This document shows, piece after piece, positions 56,288-64,000 of a DNA stretch of 64,000 nucleotides. Each line of letters starts with the position of its first letter. The stretch's first letter is position 1. Source of the DNA: Ornithinimicrobium tianjinense (GTDB lineage: Bacteria; Actinomycetota; Actinomycetes; Actinomycetales; Dermatophilaceae); the NCBI RefSeq assembly GCF_014636495.1, contig NZ_BMEM01000004.1, positions 283,994 through 347,993 of the forward strand, in the 5' to 3' direction. The notes beneath the pieces are model-generated. The model made no database searches. It was not told the DNA's origin and worked only from the letters and a program-made list of their open reading frames with translations. Made by a program: the position numbers and the translations under genes.

Positions 56288-56608
56288 TCAGGCGCCGTCG
56301 CCCCCCGGACCGGGCGTCGACAGCCTGCGGTTCTCCCGGTCGAGCCGCGCGTTCTCCTCGCGCAGCTCCAGGATCATCGAGATCCCGGTGAGGTTGACGC
56401 CACCCTCGAGGAGCTCGGCGATCTCACGCAGGCGTTCCAGGTCGTTGACGCTGTAGCGGCGCGTGCCGCCCGGGGTGCGGTCGGGCTCGAGCAGACCGTA
56501 GGACTCGTAGAGCCGCAGGGACGGCACGGCCATGCCGACCAGCTCGGCCGCCACGGAGATGCCGTAGACACCTCGCGCGTCGTCGTGCACCTCCCGTTCG
56601 TCGGTCAC
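56288..56608 (-). CDS. MerR-family (HspR-like) regulator
   Basis: This 106-residue protein has YGISVAAELVGMAVPSLRLYESYGLLEPDRTPGGTRRYSVNDLERLREIAELLEGGVNLTGISMIL, a MerR/HspR winged helix. A short coiled coil (LREENARLDRENRRL) follows and no sensor domain is visible. It faces the hsp20 gene across a 143-bp control region, which supports heat-shock control. GTG 56608 has GGAGAGGGG just upstream. Confidence 0.85.
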   Translation of the reverse strand: MTDEREVHDDARGVYGISVAAELVGMAVPSLRLYESYGLLEPDRTPGGTRRYSVNDLERLREIAELLEGGVNLTGISMILELREENARLDRENRRLSTPGPGGDGA

Positions 56609-56651
56609 GCTCGCCCCTCTCCAGGTCGTAGCAGATCTTTGCGTTCAGGGC

Positions 56652-56706
56652 TTGCATTCTACGTCATTCGGTGCTATGAAATCTGTATCGGACGCCTGAG
56701 ATTTCA
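56652..56706 (+). promoter_or_regulatory. hsp20 promoter with downstream inverted repeat
   Basis: TTGCAT (56652-56657), a 17-bp spacer and TATGAA (56675-56680) form the promoter. TGAAATC (56677-56683) and GATTTCA (56700-56706) form an inverted repeat that overlaps the -10 and start site and could be the regulator's operator. On the minus strand TAGAAT (56656-56661) may be the -10 of the MerR gene. No mycobacterial-type HAIR box (CTTGAGT-N7-ACTCAAG) is seen. Confidence 0.55.
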
Positions 56707-56751
56707 GGGTCCATGACAACAGTCCGACGATTCGACGAGAGGAGTCCAACC

Positions 56752-57228
56752 ATGGTCCCGATGCTCATGCGGAGCGACCCGTTCCGGGAGCTCGACCGGC
56801 TGTCCCAGCAGATGCTCAACGGCGTGAACGGCACCCTGGCCAGGCCCTCGGCGATGCCGATGGACGCCTGGCGGGAGGGCGACACGTTCCTCATCGAGTT
56901 CGACCTGCCCGGGGTGCGGGCGGACGCGATCGACCTGGACGTGGAGCGCAACGTCGTCACGGTCCGTGCCGAGCGGCCGGTGGGCGACCAGGACCGGGAG
57001 ATGCTGGCCTCCGAGCGCACCCGTGGTGTGTTCAGCCGGCAGCTGGTCCTGGGCGACAACCTGGACATGGGCAAGATCGAGGCCAGCTACGACGCGGGCG
57101 TGCTCACCCTGCGCATCCCGGTCGCCGAGCAGGCCAAGCCCCGCCGGATCAGCATCTCCTCAGCCGGTGAGGAGACGCGGCAGCAGATCTCCGGCGGGTC
57201 CCGCGAGCGGCAGGCCATCAACGCCTGA
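56752..57228 (+). CDS. Hsp20/alpha-crystallin small heat-shock protein
   Basis: This 158-residue chaperone has an N-terminus [22 protein letters not shown] and an alpha-crystallin domain (about 35-130) with [31 protein letters not shown] and [21 protein letters not shown]. The conserved G-V-L is present. ATG 56752 has GAGGAG 7 nt upstream, preferred over ATG 56713. It holds unfolding proteins under stress. Confidence 0.93.
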   Translation: MVPMLMRSDPFRELDRLSQQMLNGVNGTLARPSAMPMDAWREGDTFLIEFDLPGVRADAIDLDVERNVVTVRAERPVGDQDREMLASERTRGVFSRQLVLGDNLDMGKIEASYDAGVLTLRIPVAEQAKPRRISISSAGEETRQQISGGSRERQAINA

Positions 57229-57240
57229 CCCGGAGACGCG

Positions 57241-57570
57241 GTGGTCACGATGTCGCACCTCCAGGCAGCAACCTCCGACCAGGTCACGGTCCCGGCGGAC
57301 GAGACGCTCACCGAGCAGTTCTGGGAGATCGTCTGCGCCGACGACGGCTGGCTGCGCGCGGAGTTTGACGAGATCGTGACCGCCGGGTTCTCCGACCAGG
57401 GAGCGGCACCACGCCGGTCGGTGCCGCGGCCCGCGGCTCCCCCTCCGGGAATCCTCGCCCCGGCAGGCCCGCCGAGGCGGCCCCCCGCGACCGCCCCGGT
57501 CGTCCGGGCGCGCGCCCGGCAGCGGTCTCCCCCGCCAGCCGGGAGCACATCGTCGCAGCTCCGCCGGTAG
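57241..57570 (+). CDS. Small protein downstream of hsp20, Pro/Arg-rich tail
   Basis: This 109-residue frame has its conserved part at the N-terminus: DETLTEQFWEIVCADDGWLRAEFDEIVTAGF, a motif I associate with other actinobacterial small proteins of unknown function. The remainder is a disordered Pro/Arg-rich tail. GTG 57241 (or ATG 57250) lies 12 bp after the hsp20 stop, so it is probably in the same operon. Confidence 0.65.
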   Translation: MVTMSHLQAATSDQVTVPADETLTEQFWEIVCADDGWLRAEFDEIVTAGFSDQGAAPRRSVPRPAAPPPGILAPAGPPRRPPATAPVVRARARQRSPPPAGSTSSQLRR

Positions 57571-57572
57571 AC

Positions 57573-57608
57573 GTGGCCCCTGGGCGCGCAGAGGTGCCCA
57601 GGGGCCAC
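57573..57608 (+). terminator. Terminator after the hsp20 operon
   Basis: GTGGCCCCTGGGC (57573-57585) and GCCCAGGGGCCAC (57596-57608) form a perfect 13-bp stem just after the stop at 57570. Confidence 0.75.
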
Positions 57609-57636
57609 CATGCCTGCCCCGCGCGAGAATGACCCG

Positions 57637-59040
57637 GTGGAGACGGGAGAACCGGCGGACGGCATACCGGGGAGCCTGACGCTGACCAGCACCCGCGGCC
57701 GCGTCACGCTTGCCGCGGTGACGCTGGGCTCGGGGATCGCCATCCTGGACGGCTCGATCGTCAACGTCGCGCTCAAGGTGATCGGCTCCGACCTCGGCGC
57801 CTCGATGGCGCAGCTGCAGTGGGTGGTCAACGGCTACCTGCTCGCCCTGGCCTCGCTCGTGCTCGTCGGGGGCGCGCTGGGCGACCGGTGGGGCCGCAAG
57901 CGCGTCTACCTCGTCGGCGTCGCCTGGTTCCTGCTCGGGTCCCTGGCGTGCGCGCTCGCGCAGACCGCCGGCCAGCTGGTCGCGATGCGCTTCGTGCAGG
58001 GCGTCGGGGCAGCGCTGCTGACGCCGGGGGCGATGGCGATCATCCAGTCCTCCTTCCGGCCCGAGGACCGCGGCCGGGCGATCGGCACCTGGGCCGGCCT
58101 CTCGGGGATCGCCGCCGCCGCCGGGCCGTTCGTGGGCGGATGGATCCTCGACCACACCACCTGGCGCTGGCTCTTCGCGATCAACGTCCCGCTGTGCCTG
58201 CTCGTCCTGGGCCTGGCCGTCGGGGCCGTGCCGGAGTCGCGCTCGCCCCGCGCGGGGCGCTTCGACCTGGCCGGCGCGGTGCTCGCGGTCACCGGGCTCG
58301 GGGCGCTCACCTGGGCCCTCACCGACGCGACGACCGGGGGACCCGTGGTCGTCGCCGGCGGCGCAGGAGGGCTGGCGGCGCTCGTCGCGTTCGTGCTGGT
58401 GGAGCACCGCCGCAGGGATCCCCTCCTGCCGCTGGGGCTCTTCCGCTCCCGCGTGTTCTCCGCCGCCAACGCCATGACGCTCCTCGTCTACGGCGCGCTC
58501 GGCGTGGTCTTCCTCGTCCTCGTGCTGCAGCTGCAGGTCTCCGCCGGCTGGTCCGCGCTCGCGGCCGGGCTCACCTCGCTGCCCCTCACTGTCGCGCTGA
58601 TGGTCCTCTCCCCGTGGGCGGGGGACCTCGCCACACGCACGGGCCCGCGCCTGCCGATGACCGTCGGTCCCCTCGTGTGCGCGGCCGGGCTGCTCCTGCT
58701 GCTCGGCGTGGGCGCGGGCACGCGCTGGTATGCCGTGCTCCCCGGCCTGGTGGTCTTCGCGCTCGGCATGGCCCTGCTCGTGTCTCCCTTGACCACCGCG
58801 GTCCTGGCCGCGGCGCCCGACGAGAGCGCCGGCGTCGCCAGCGGGGTCAACAACGCCGTGGCCCGGGCGGGGTCGCTGCTGGCGGTGGCCGCGCTGCCTG
58901 CGGTGGCCGGCCTCTCCGGCGACGCGTACCTGGACCCTGAGGCGATGACGCAGGGCTACCGCGTCTCGATCCTGGCGTGCGCGGTGCTGATGGCGGCCGG
59001 CGGCATCACCAGCTGGCTCGGGCTGGGCCGCCGCCGCTGA
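57637..59040 (+). CDS. MFS drug exporter, DHA2 (14-helix) family
   Basis: This 467-residue transporter has SGIAILDGSIVNVALKVIG (motif D1-like), LALASLVLVGGALGDRWGRKRVYLVG (motif A), MRFVQGVGAALLTPGAMAIIQ and GIAAAAGPFVGGWILDHTTWRWLFAINVP (motif C). It should export hydrophobic compounds using the proton gradient; the substrate is unknown. I chose GTG 57637 (GAGAAT 6 nt upstream, leaderless) because ATG 57610 sits directly against the terminator stem with no Shine-Dalgarno; the latter would add 9 residues. Confidence 0.85.
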   Translation: METGEPADGIPGSLTLTSTRGRVTLAAVTLGSGIAILDGSIVNVALKVIGSDLGASMAQLQWVVNGYLLALASLVLVGGALGDRWGRKRVYLVGVAWFLLGSLACALAQTAGQLVAMRFVQGVGAALLTPGAMAIIQSSFRPEDRGRAIGTWAGLSGIAAAAGPFVGGWILDHTTWRWLFAINVPLCLLVLGLAVGAVPESRSPRAGRFDLAGAVLAVTGLGALTWALTDATTGGPVVVAGGAGGLAALVAFVLVEHRRRDPLLPLGLFRSRVFSAANAMTLLVYGALGVVFLVLVLQLQVSAGWSALAAGLTSLPLTVALMVLSPWAGDLATRTGPRLPMTVGPLVCAAGLLLLLGVGAGTRWYAVLPGLVVFALGMALLVSPLTTAVLAAAPDESAGVASGVNNAVARAGSLLAVAALPAVAGLSGDAYLDPEAMTQGYRVSILACAVLMAAGGITSWLGLGRRR

Positions 59041-59062
59041 CGACGGCCCGGCCCGGGCCAGG

Positions 59063-61039
59063 TCACGGCTCGAACGGGCTGTACGTGGTCAGGAGCCGCA
59101 GGTCTCCGGCCACCGGCCCGGACACCGCGACGGGCCCTCCGCTCACCGACACCAGGGCGGCCTTCTCGGTGACGATCCGCTGCGCCGTCACGCCCGGCAC
59201 GGCGTCTCCCTTGACGAGGACGAGCGGCGAGGCGAGCGCTGCGGCGAGGGGACCGGTCGCCAGGGCGTCGGGCCAGTTCAGGCCGCTCGCGACGAACGCG
59301 TAGGGGCCGGGCTGGGCGTCCCCGCGCGCCACCTTGGCGGCGACGTCATACCGGTTGACGCCGCTGATCCGGCCTGTGGCGAACCCGTTGTTCTGGAGCT
59401 GCCACTCGACGGCGGTGCTGATGGCGCTCGTCCCGCCCAGCACTACGACGTCGGTGACACCGAGGTCCTTCATCGCCCGCAGCACGGCGGAGGGGACGGC
59501 GTCCTTCTTGGTGAGGAACATCGGCACGTCGAGCCGGCCGGCCTCCGCGCCACCGGTCAGCCCGTCGGGCCAGTTCTCGCCGGTCGCGAGGTAGACCTGC
59601 CGGGCCGTGCCCGGATCCCACTGGTAGGAGGCGTTGGCCGAGACCTCGTAGCGGTTGGCGCCGTCGACCCGGTGGACGTCACCACCGACCACGTAGTTGT
59701 GCAGTGCGTTGAACACCTCGGGGCCGACGGCCGCCTCGCCACCCATGACGACGATGTCCGTCGGCTGCAGCTCGCGCAGCATGGCGCGGGTGGTCGCGGG
59801 CAGGGAGCCCTGGCGCGCGAGGAGGATCGGGGCCCCGAAGTGGGCCGCGAGCGCCGAGCCGGGGATGGCGTCGGCGAAGGACTGGCCGGACGCGATCACC
59901 ACGGTCTGCGAGCCGTCGACCCACGCGGTCGCAAGGTTGGCCGCGACCTCGTAGCGGTCGGCGCCGGTCGTGCGGACGACGTAGGGGTGGGATCCGTAGG
60001 CGACGACGTGGGCCCCCGGCCCGACGGTGCCCAGGCTGCGCCCGCTGAAGGCGATCGCGGCGTGGGCCGTCGCCATCAGGTCGGGAGTCGCGCTGCCGGC
60101 CACGTCAGGCAGGCTGCCGTCGGGCAGCTGCTGCGCCTCGAGCCAGGACAGGGCGGCGCTCACGTCCTCGCCGACGACGGCGAGCGCCTGGACGACGCGC
60201 GCGTTGACGACGATCGCCTGGGTGCTGTCGAACGGCCCGTCCACCTCGCCGTAGCCCCAGAGGAAGTCACGGGCACCCAGCCCGTGGCGGCGCGTGCCGG
60301 CCACGGCGTCCAGGGCGTCCAGGGCGGTCAGCGCGTCGAGCGCGGAGGCGTTGGGATAGGCGTAGAGGAGGCCGTCCCACTCCAGGAGACCGCCGGTCAC
60401 CGGATCGGCCTGGGGCGCGAGGGTGTCCAGCGCCACCTGCGGCACCACGACCCCGGCGCGCGTCAGCGCCAGGGCGCACTCGGCCGCATTGGTGACCTGG
60501 CTCAGGTAACCGCCGTTCTGGTCGCACCGGCCGTTGTCGGCCAGGTCAGCGCGGACCAGCTCGACGAGGTCCACCCCGCCGAACGCCCACGGGTCTCCGC
60601 CGGTCGCCGTGACCAGCAGGGAGACGGAGGCCGCCTGCACCGGCGTGATGCCCTCGGCACCCACCTGCGCCTCGATGGCGTCGAGCAGCTGGGCGACCTT
60701 GGCGTCGTGCCCACCGACGGCCACGAGCGCGAGGGCGACCTGCGCCGTCATGTCGGGGCTGCCGTGGAGCACCCCGTCCACGTTGGTGTCCAGGTATGCC
60801 GCGGCCGCCGCCGCGGCCTCGGGCCGCGTGTCCGCCGCGGCCTGCTGAGCCACCTCGTTCGTGGCCACGAGGTCGCCCGTGCGGTCGAGGGAGGGCCCCT
60901 GCTCGTGCGCTGACACCGGGGCCAGCGCCTCCTCACGGTCGAGCGGAGGGCCAGGCTGGTCGGCACCGGCCGCGACGGCCGGCAGGCCCGCGAGACACAG
61001 GGCGAGCGCGGCGGGCAGGATCGTCGGGTTGCACTTCAT
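59063..61039 (-). CDS. Secreted cell-wall-binding repeat 2 (CWB2) protein
   Basis: This 658-residue protein has a signal peptide (ALALCLAGLPAVAAGA). An N-terminal alpha/alpha domain (about 70-340) of prenyltransferase/squalene-oxidase-like repeats follows (YLDTNVDGVLHGSPDMTAQVALALVAVG...AALSWLEAQQLPDGSL). Three CWB2 repeats then begin at RTTGADRYEVA, RVDGANRYEVS and RISGVNRYDVA, each with an ASG.NWPDAL-type and VVMGG/VVLGG core. CWB2 triplets anchor proteins to cell-wall polymers. The function of the N-terminal domain is unclear. ATG 61039. Confidence 0.88.
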   Translation of the reverse strand: MKCNPTILPAALALCLAGLPAVAAGADQPGPPLDREEALAPVSAHEQGPSLDRTGDLVATNEVAQQAAADTRPEAAAAAAAYLDTNVDGVLHGSPDMTAQVALALVAVGGHDAKVAQLLDAIEAQVGAEGITPVQAASVSLLVTATGGDPWAFGGVDLVELVRADLADNGRCDQNGGYLSQVTNAAECALALTRAGVVVPQVALDTLAPQADPVTGGLLEWDGLLYAYPNASALDALTALDALDAVAGTRRHGLGARDFLWGYGEVDGPFDSTQAIVVNARVVQALAVVGEDVSAALSWLEAQQLPDGSLPDVAGSATPDLMATAHAAIAFSGRSLGTVGPGAHVVAYGSHPYVVRTTGADRYEVAANLATAWVDGSQTVVIASGQSFADAIPGSALAAHFGAPILLARQGSLPATTRAMLRELQPTDIVVMGGEAAVGPEVFNALHNYVVGGDVHRVDGANRYEVSANASYQWDPGTARQVYLATGENWPDGLTGGAEAGRLDVPMFLTKKDAVPSAVLRAMKDLGVTDVVVLGGTSAISTAVEWQLQNNGFATGRISGVNRYDVAAKVARGDAQPGPYAFVASGLNWPDALATGPLAAALASPLVLVKGDAVPGVTAQRIVTEKAALVSVSGGPVAVSGPVAGDLRLLTTYSPFEP

Positions 61040-61153
61040 CGGACAGGAGCCCCTCTGCGTGGCGCAGCCTCCTGCCGCGCGATCAGTTCGAGCCTATGAC
61101 CCTCCGGCGACAGGCCGCCTCCCTCTGGAGGGGGAACGGCATACAGTCGAGGA

Positions 61154-61528
61154 ATGAGCAGCGTCCAGCCACCGCCGCTCCCGGGCCAGGGCACTGGTCG
61201 GGAGCCTGACAACCCCTACACCCCCGCTCCGCAGGCCGCGTGGGGGGCGCCCGCCGCGTACACGACCCACCCCAAGGGCGCGACGGTGCTCGTGCTCGGG
61301 ATCCTCGGGGTGACGGTCCTGCCCTTCCTGGGGCCCTTCGCGTGGGCGATGAGCCGCCGTGCGCTGCGGGAGGCCGACGCCTCGCCGGTGCCGGTGGCCA
61401 ACCGGTCCTCGCTGCAGGCGGGGCTGATCCTCGGCATCATCGGCACGGCGTTCCTCGTGCTCGGCGCCCTCTGGTTCGGGGCCATGGTCATGCTCCTGGT
61501 GACCATGGGCGCCGGGATGATGGGCTGA
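61154..61528 (+). CDS. DUF4190-domain membrane protein
   Basis: This 124-residue protein has a Pro-rich N-terminus and two hydrophobic segments (ATVLVLGILGVTVLPFLGPFAW and LQAGLILGIIGTAFLVLGALWF) joined by MSRRALREADASPVPVANRSS, the DUF4190 layout. The function is unknown. A TACAGT box (61142-61147) lies 6 nt before ATG 61154, so the transcript is probably leaderless. Confidence 0.82.
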   Translation: MSSVQPPPLPGQGTGREPDNPYTPAPQAAWGAPAAYTTHPKGATVLVLGILGVTVLPFLGPFAWAMSRRALREADASPVPVANRSSLQAGLILGIIGTAFLVLGALWFGAMVMLLVTMGAGMMG

Positions 61529-61560
61529 GCGCCACCTCCGTCAGAGCCAGGCAAAAGCAC

Positions 61561-61594
61561 TGAGCCGCGACTCGTGTCGACGAGTCGCGGCTCA
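61561..61594. terminator. Bidirectional terminator between the DUF4190 gene and tRNA-Ser
   Basis: TGAGCCGCGACTCG pairs with CGAGTCGCGGCTCA. On the minus strand it is followed by GTGCTTTTGC, giving a partial T-run for the tRNA transcript. Confidence 0.75.
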
Positions 61595-61603
61595 GGACTG
61601 GCA

Positions 61604-61693
61604 TGGCGGTGGCGGTGGGATTTGAACCCACGGAGGACTTGCGCCCTCACACGCTTTCGAGGCGTGCTCCTTAGGCCGCTCGGACACGCCACC
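61604..61693 (-). tRNA. tRNA-Ser (anticodon CGA)
   Basis: On the minus strand the acceptor GGTGGCG pairs with CGCCACC. The anticodon arm is CACGC-CTCGAAA-GCGTG (CGA), with a long variable arm and T-arm GTGGGTTCAAATCCCAC. CCA is encoded (61604-61606). Confidence 0.95.
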
Positions 61694-61780
61694 GTCGGAC
61701 AGGTTACCTGACGGTGAACGGCCCGCCGAAATCGTGGCCGGGCGGAGGAACCCCCATCGCCCGGGCGCGGTCAAAGGCCC

Positions 61781-62569
61781 ATGAGGCCCTTCCTCCGGTA
61801 TGCCGTGCTCGTGCCCCTTGCCCTCGTCGTCGGGTGCTCGGCCAGCAGCCCGGGGACGCAACCGCTCCCTGCCGAGGGCGCCGTCGCCACCTGGGAGCTG
61901 CTGGAGCCGGACACGGTCAACCCCACGAGCCAGCACCTCCTGATCGGCGTCACCAGGCTCGGCTGCGCCGGTGGCGTGACTGGCGAGGTGCTGAAGCCGC
62001 GGGTGGCCTACGAGGACGACCGCGTCATCATCCGGACGGACGTCGCGCGGCTGCCCCCCGGCGCTTCCACCTGTCAGGGCAACGACACGGTCCCGGTCGA
62101 GGTCGACCTGGACGAGTCCCTCGGCGCTCGCGACCTCGTCGACGCAGCCTGCCTCGAGGGCGAGGCCGTCGGCACCGCCGTCTGCCCGGCTGGACCCCGC
62201 TGGTCCTCGCCAGCGCGGGGCGCCACCGACGAGGTCCCGGACTGGGCCGCTCCCGCTGACCACTCGTTCACCGTCCACAGCTGGTGCGGCGAGCGCAGTC
62301 TCATCGGCGGCTACGGCGTGACGGTCCGGGGCGGCGCGGTGGCCGAGGTCACGGCGCACGACGACGGCCGGACCGGCATCGCCCCCGACCAGGTGCCGAC
62401 GATCTCCCAGATGCTCGAGGAGGCCCGAGCCGCCGCAGCCGCGGACGGCGGGCGGGTCGAGGTCGCGGTCGACGGTGCGGGTGTGCCCCGCTGGGTCTTC
62501 GCCGATCCGGTCGAGCACGGCGTCGACGACGAGAGCTGCTACGTCATCTCCGGCTACCGCGAAGGCTGA
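61781..62569 (+). CDS. Lipoprotein with DUF6174-like C-terminus
   Basis: This 262-residue protein has lipobox LVVGC (Cys19) after a short signal (MRPFLRYAVLVPLA). The middle part has four to five cysteines (RLGCAGG, STCQGN, AACLEG, AVCPAG). The C-terminal stretch VPTISQMLEEARAAAAADGGRVEVAVDGAGVPRWVFADPVEHGVDDESCYVISGY matches DUF6174 as I remember it. The function is unknown. AAAGG precedes ATG 61781. Confidence 0.75.
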   Translation: MRPFLRYAVLVPLALVVGCSASSPGTQPLPAEGAVATWELLEPDTVNPTSQHLLIGVTRLGCAGGVTGEVLKPRVAYEDDRVIIRTDVARLPPGASTCQGNDTVPVEVDLDESLGARDLVDAACLEGEAVGTAVCPAGPRWSSPARGATDEVPDWAAPADHSFTVHSWCGERSLIGGYGVTVRGGAVAEVTAHDDGRTGIAPDQVPTISQMLEEARAAAAADGGRVEVAVDGAGVPRWVFADPVEHGVDDESCYVISGYREG

Positions 62570-62579
62570 GCGTGGTGAC

Positions 62580-63131
62580 TTATGGCCCCTCTGGGGGCCA
62601 CGACTCGCCACTGACGTGCGCGTCAAGGCGCCGGGGCCGGAAGAAGTCGAGCAGCAGCCGACCGCACTCCTCCTCGCGCACGCCGCCGACGACCTCGGGG
62701 CGGTGCAGCGCCCGGCGGTCGCGCGGCAGGTCCCACACCGAGCCGCAGGCACCGGCCTTCTCGTCCCAGGCGCCGAAGACGATGCGGTCCACCCGCGCCA
62801 GCACCGAGGCTCCCGCGCACATCGCGCACGGCTCGAGCGTCACGACGAGGGTGCACCCTTCGAGACGCCACTCCCCCAGCGTCTCCCCCGCCTCGCGCAG
62901 GGCCACGACCTCCGCGTGACCCGTCGGGTCGGCGCGCTCCTCGCGGACGTTGCGCCCGCGACCCACGACGTCGCCACCCGGCCCGATGACCACGGCCCCG
63001 ATCGGCACGTCGCCCGACCCGGCCGCACGACCGGCCTCGGCGAGCGCGAGACCCATCCACGCGGCATACCCCTCCTGCCCCCAGGTGATCCGCGGAACAC
63101 CTGCGGACCGGCTGTCGTCGACGTCGCTCAC
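62580..63131 (-). CDS. tadA: tRNA adenosine(34) deaminase
   Basis: This 183-residue cytidine-deaminase-fold enzyme converts A34 to inosine in tRNA-Arg(ACG). The zinc ligands and proton shuttle are HAE in DPTGHAEVVAL and PCxxC in TLEPCAMCAGASVLARV. VDRIVFGAWDEKAGACGSVWDL is also typical. It starts at GTG 63131 with CAGACT 7 nt upstream on that strand, overlapping the -10 of upp. Guanine deaminase-like alternatives are less likely given the motifs. Confidence 0.92.
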   Translation of the reverse strand: MSDVDDSRSAGVPRITWGQEGYAAWMGLALAEAGRAAGSGDVPIGAVVIGPGGDVVGRGRNVREERADPTGHAEVVALREAGETLGEWRLEGCTLVVTLEPCAMCAGASVLARVDRIVFGAWDEKAGACGSVWDLPRDRRALHRPEVVGGVREEECGRLLLDFFRPRRLDAHVSGESWPPEGP

Positions 63132-63135
63132 GACC

Positions 63136-63144
63136 TAGAGTCTG
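63136..63144. promoter_or_regulatory. Overlapping -10 boxes of tadA and upp (divergent, leaderless)
   Basis: On the plus strand TAGAGT (63136-63141) is 7 nt from ATG 63149 of upp. On the minus strand CAGACT (63139-63144) is 7 nt from GTG 63131 of tadA. The boxes share 3 bp and the start codons are 17 bp apart. Confidence 0.55.
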
Positions 63145-63148
63145 ACCC

Positions 63149-63787
63149 ATGCGCGTCCACGTTGCCGACCACCCGCTGATCGCCCACAAGCTGACCTACC
63201 TGCGGGACAAGCGCACCGACACCCCCACCTTCCGCCGGCTCGCGGACGAGCTGGTGACGCTGCTCGCCTACGAGGCCACGCGCGAGGTGCGGGTCTCGCC
63301 GTTCGAGATCGAGACCCCGGTGGCGACGACGACCGGCATCCACCTCGCCTCCCCCAAGCCGCTGGTCGTGCCGATCCTGCGCGCGGGGCTGGGGATGCTC
63401 GACGGCATGATGCGCATGCTGCCGACCGCCGAGGTCGGCTTCCTCGGGCTGGTCCGCAACGAGGAGACGCTGGAGGCGCACACCTACGCCAACCGCCTGC
63501 CGGAGGACCTCGACAAGCGGCAGTGCTACGTCCTGGACCCGATGCTCGCGACCGGTGGCACGCTCATCGCCGCGATCCAGTACCTCGTGGAGCGCGGCGC
63601 CGACGACATCACCGCGATCACCCTCCTCTCGGCGCCGGAGGGCATCGAGCGGGTGCAGGCCGAGCTCGCCCACATCGACCTGCCGGTCACGCTGGTGACC
63701 GGAGCGATCGACGAGCGGCTCAACGAGCACGGCTACATCGTGCCGGGTCTCGGCGACGCCGGCGACCGCCTCTACGGCGTCGTCTGA
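63149..63787 (+). CDS. upp: Uracil phosphoribosyltransferase
   Basis: This 212-residue salvage enzyme makes UMP from uracil and PRPP. Motifs: [21 protein letters not shown]...[39 protein letters not shown], the PRPP loop [16 protein letters not shown], and the C-terminal [14 protein letters not shown]. The length is normal. The message is leaderless, from a promoter shared in space with tadA. Confidence 0.97.
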   Translation: MRVHVADHPLIAHKLTYLRDKRTDTPTFRRLADELVTLLAYEATREVRVSPFEIETPVATTTGIHLASPKPLVVPILRAGLGMLDGMMRMLPTAEVGFLGLVRNEETLEAHTYANRLPEDLDKRQCYVLDPMLATGGTLIAAIQYLVERGADDITAITLLSAPEGIERVQAELAHIDLPVTLVTGAIDERLNEHGYIVPGLGDAGDRLYGVV

Positions 63788-63788
63788 G

Positions 63789-64000
63789 ATGGTGCGGGGT
63801 ATGCCGACCCGCACCTCCTCGCAGCCCTCACGCCGGTCCCAGGTCGAGCCCTTCCACGTCATGGAGGTGCTCAAGGCCGCGGCCGGGCGCCAGCGCACCC
63901 ACGGTGACGTCATCATGCTGTGCGCCGGGCAGCCGTCCACGCCGGCGCCGGCCGCCGCGCGCTCGCGGGCGGTCGAGGTGATCGACGCCGAGGTGCTCGG
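63789..64000 (+). CDS. PLP-dependent class I/II aminotransferase, N-terminus only
   Basis: About 70 residues are visible: RRSQVEPFHVMEVLKAAAGRQRTHGDVIMLCAGQPSTPAPAAARSRAVEVI. VEPFxVMEVL and LCAGQPSTPAP mark the start of aspartate-aminotransferase-fold enzymes. The start is ATG 63789 or 63801, 1 or 13 bp after the upp stop, so it is co-transcribed with upp. The remainder lies outside the window and the substrate cannot be told. Confidence 0.8.
   Translation, partial: MVRGMPTRTSSQPSRRSQVEPFHVMEVLKAAAGRQRTHGDVIMLCAGQPSTPAPAAARSRAVEVIDAEVL

Noticed and set aside
59044-59058. Palindromic GGCCCGGCCCGGGCC between the exporter and CWB2 genes as a terminator
   Set aside because: Short, no T-run and easily produced by chance at this GC content.

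Overview
The window is 64 kb of very GC-rich, tightly packed actinobacterial chromosome. Several signs point to the Micrococcales, probably near the Intrasporangiaceae/Ornithinimicrobiaceae; this placement is inference from gene content, without a phylogeny. The signs are a textbook F420-dependent glucose-6-phosphate dehydrogenase, DUF3073 beside purM/purF, DUF222-HNH and DUF559-type genes, and many start codons lying 6-7 nt downstream of a TANNNT-like -10 box (leaderless transcripts). There is no rRNA, CRISPR array, phage or insertion sequence. I see five tRNAs (Glu, Asp, Phe, Ser-GGA, Ser-CGA) and one small SRP RNA.

Layout: 1-3 kb, the end of a PHP-domain gene, tRNA-Glu/Asp, an acyl-CoA ligase and tRNA-Phe. 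3-6 kb, gcdH-fgd and a thioesterase-like protein. 5.8-11 kb, a minus-strand cluster nanE/nagB (broken)-nagA-phzE-like-GCS2 ligase. 11-13.8 kb, a FadR-type regulator with a uronate-dehydrogenase-like SDR, a duplicated non-coding tract, and a phosphatase-like protein lacking its catalytic Arg. 13.8-19.1 kb, the branched-chain operon ilvB-ilvN-ilvC-ilvD behind a leader peptide and attenuator. 19-27 kb, a PadR regulator, lpdA, a secreted VWA protein, an epoxide-hydrolase-like enzyme, a PspC protein and a frameshifted beta-propeller lipoprotein. 27.3-30.1 kb, metY-metX behind a leaderless Cys-containing leader peptide. 30-36 kb, an MFS transporter, NfeD-SPFH, and a GH13 enzyme coupled to an LLM oxidoreductase. 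36-42.4 kb, a metalloprotease-like lipoprotein, gntP-gntK, an Aslfm-like D-amino-acid ligase coupled to an Asp/Glu racemase, and YigZ. 42.4-49.8 kb, CopC, a DUF222-HNH protein, DUF3073, purF-purM, and a FrnE-type thioredoxin-fold protein. 49.8-53.3 kb, a DUF559-like gene between two copies of a 43-bp repeat, arginine deiminase, SRP RNA and tRNA-Ser. 53.3-57.6 kb, a HerA-like ATPase, small conserved proteins and MerR/Hsp20. 57.6-64 kb, a DHA2 exporter, a CWB2 cell-wall protein, DUF4190, tRNA-Ser, a lipoprotein, tadA, upp and an aminotransferase start.

Main themes: (i) two amino-acid operons (ilv and met) each start with a leaderless regulatory peptide whose codons match the pathway product; (ii) leaderless transcription is widespread, with two divergent gene pairs whose -10 boxes overlap; (iii) several genes are decaying by deletion or frameshift; (iv) the word GGTATGCC/GGCATACC recurs across the whole window in all reading frames, against the local codon preference; (v) a two-gene racemase/D-amino-acid ligase operon is a good candidate for making the peptidoglycan cross-bridge.
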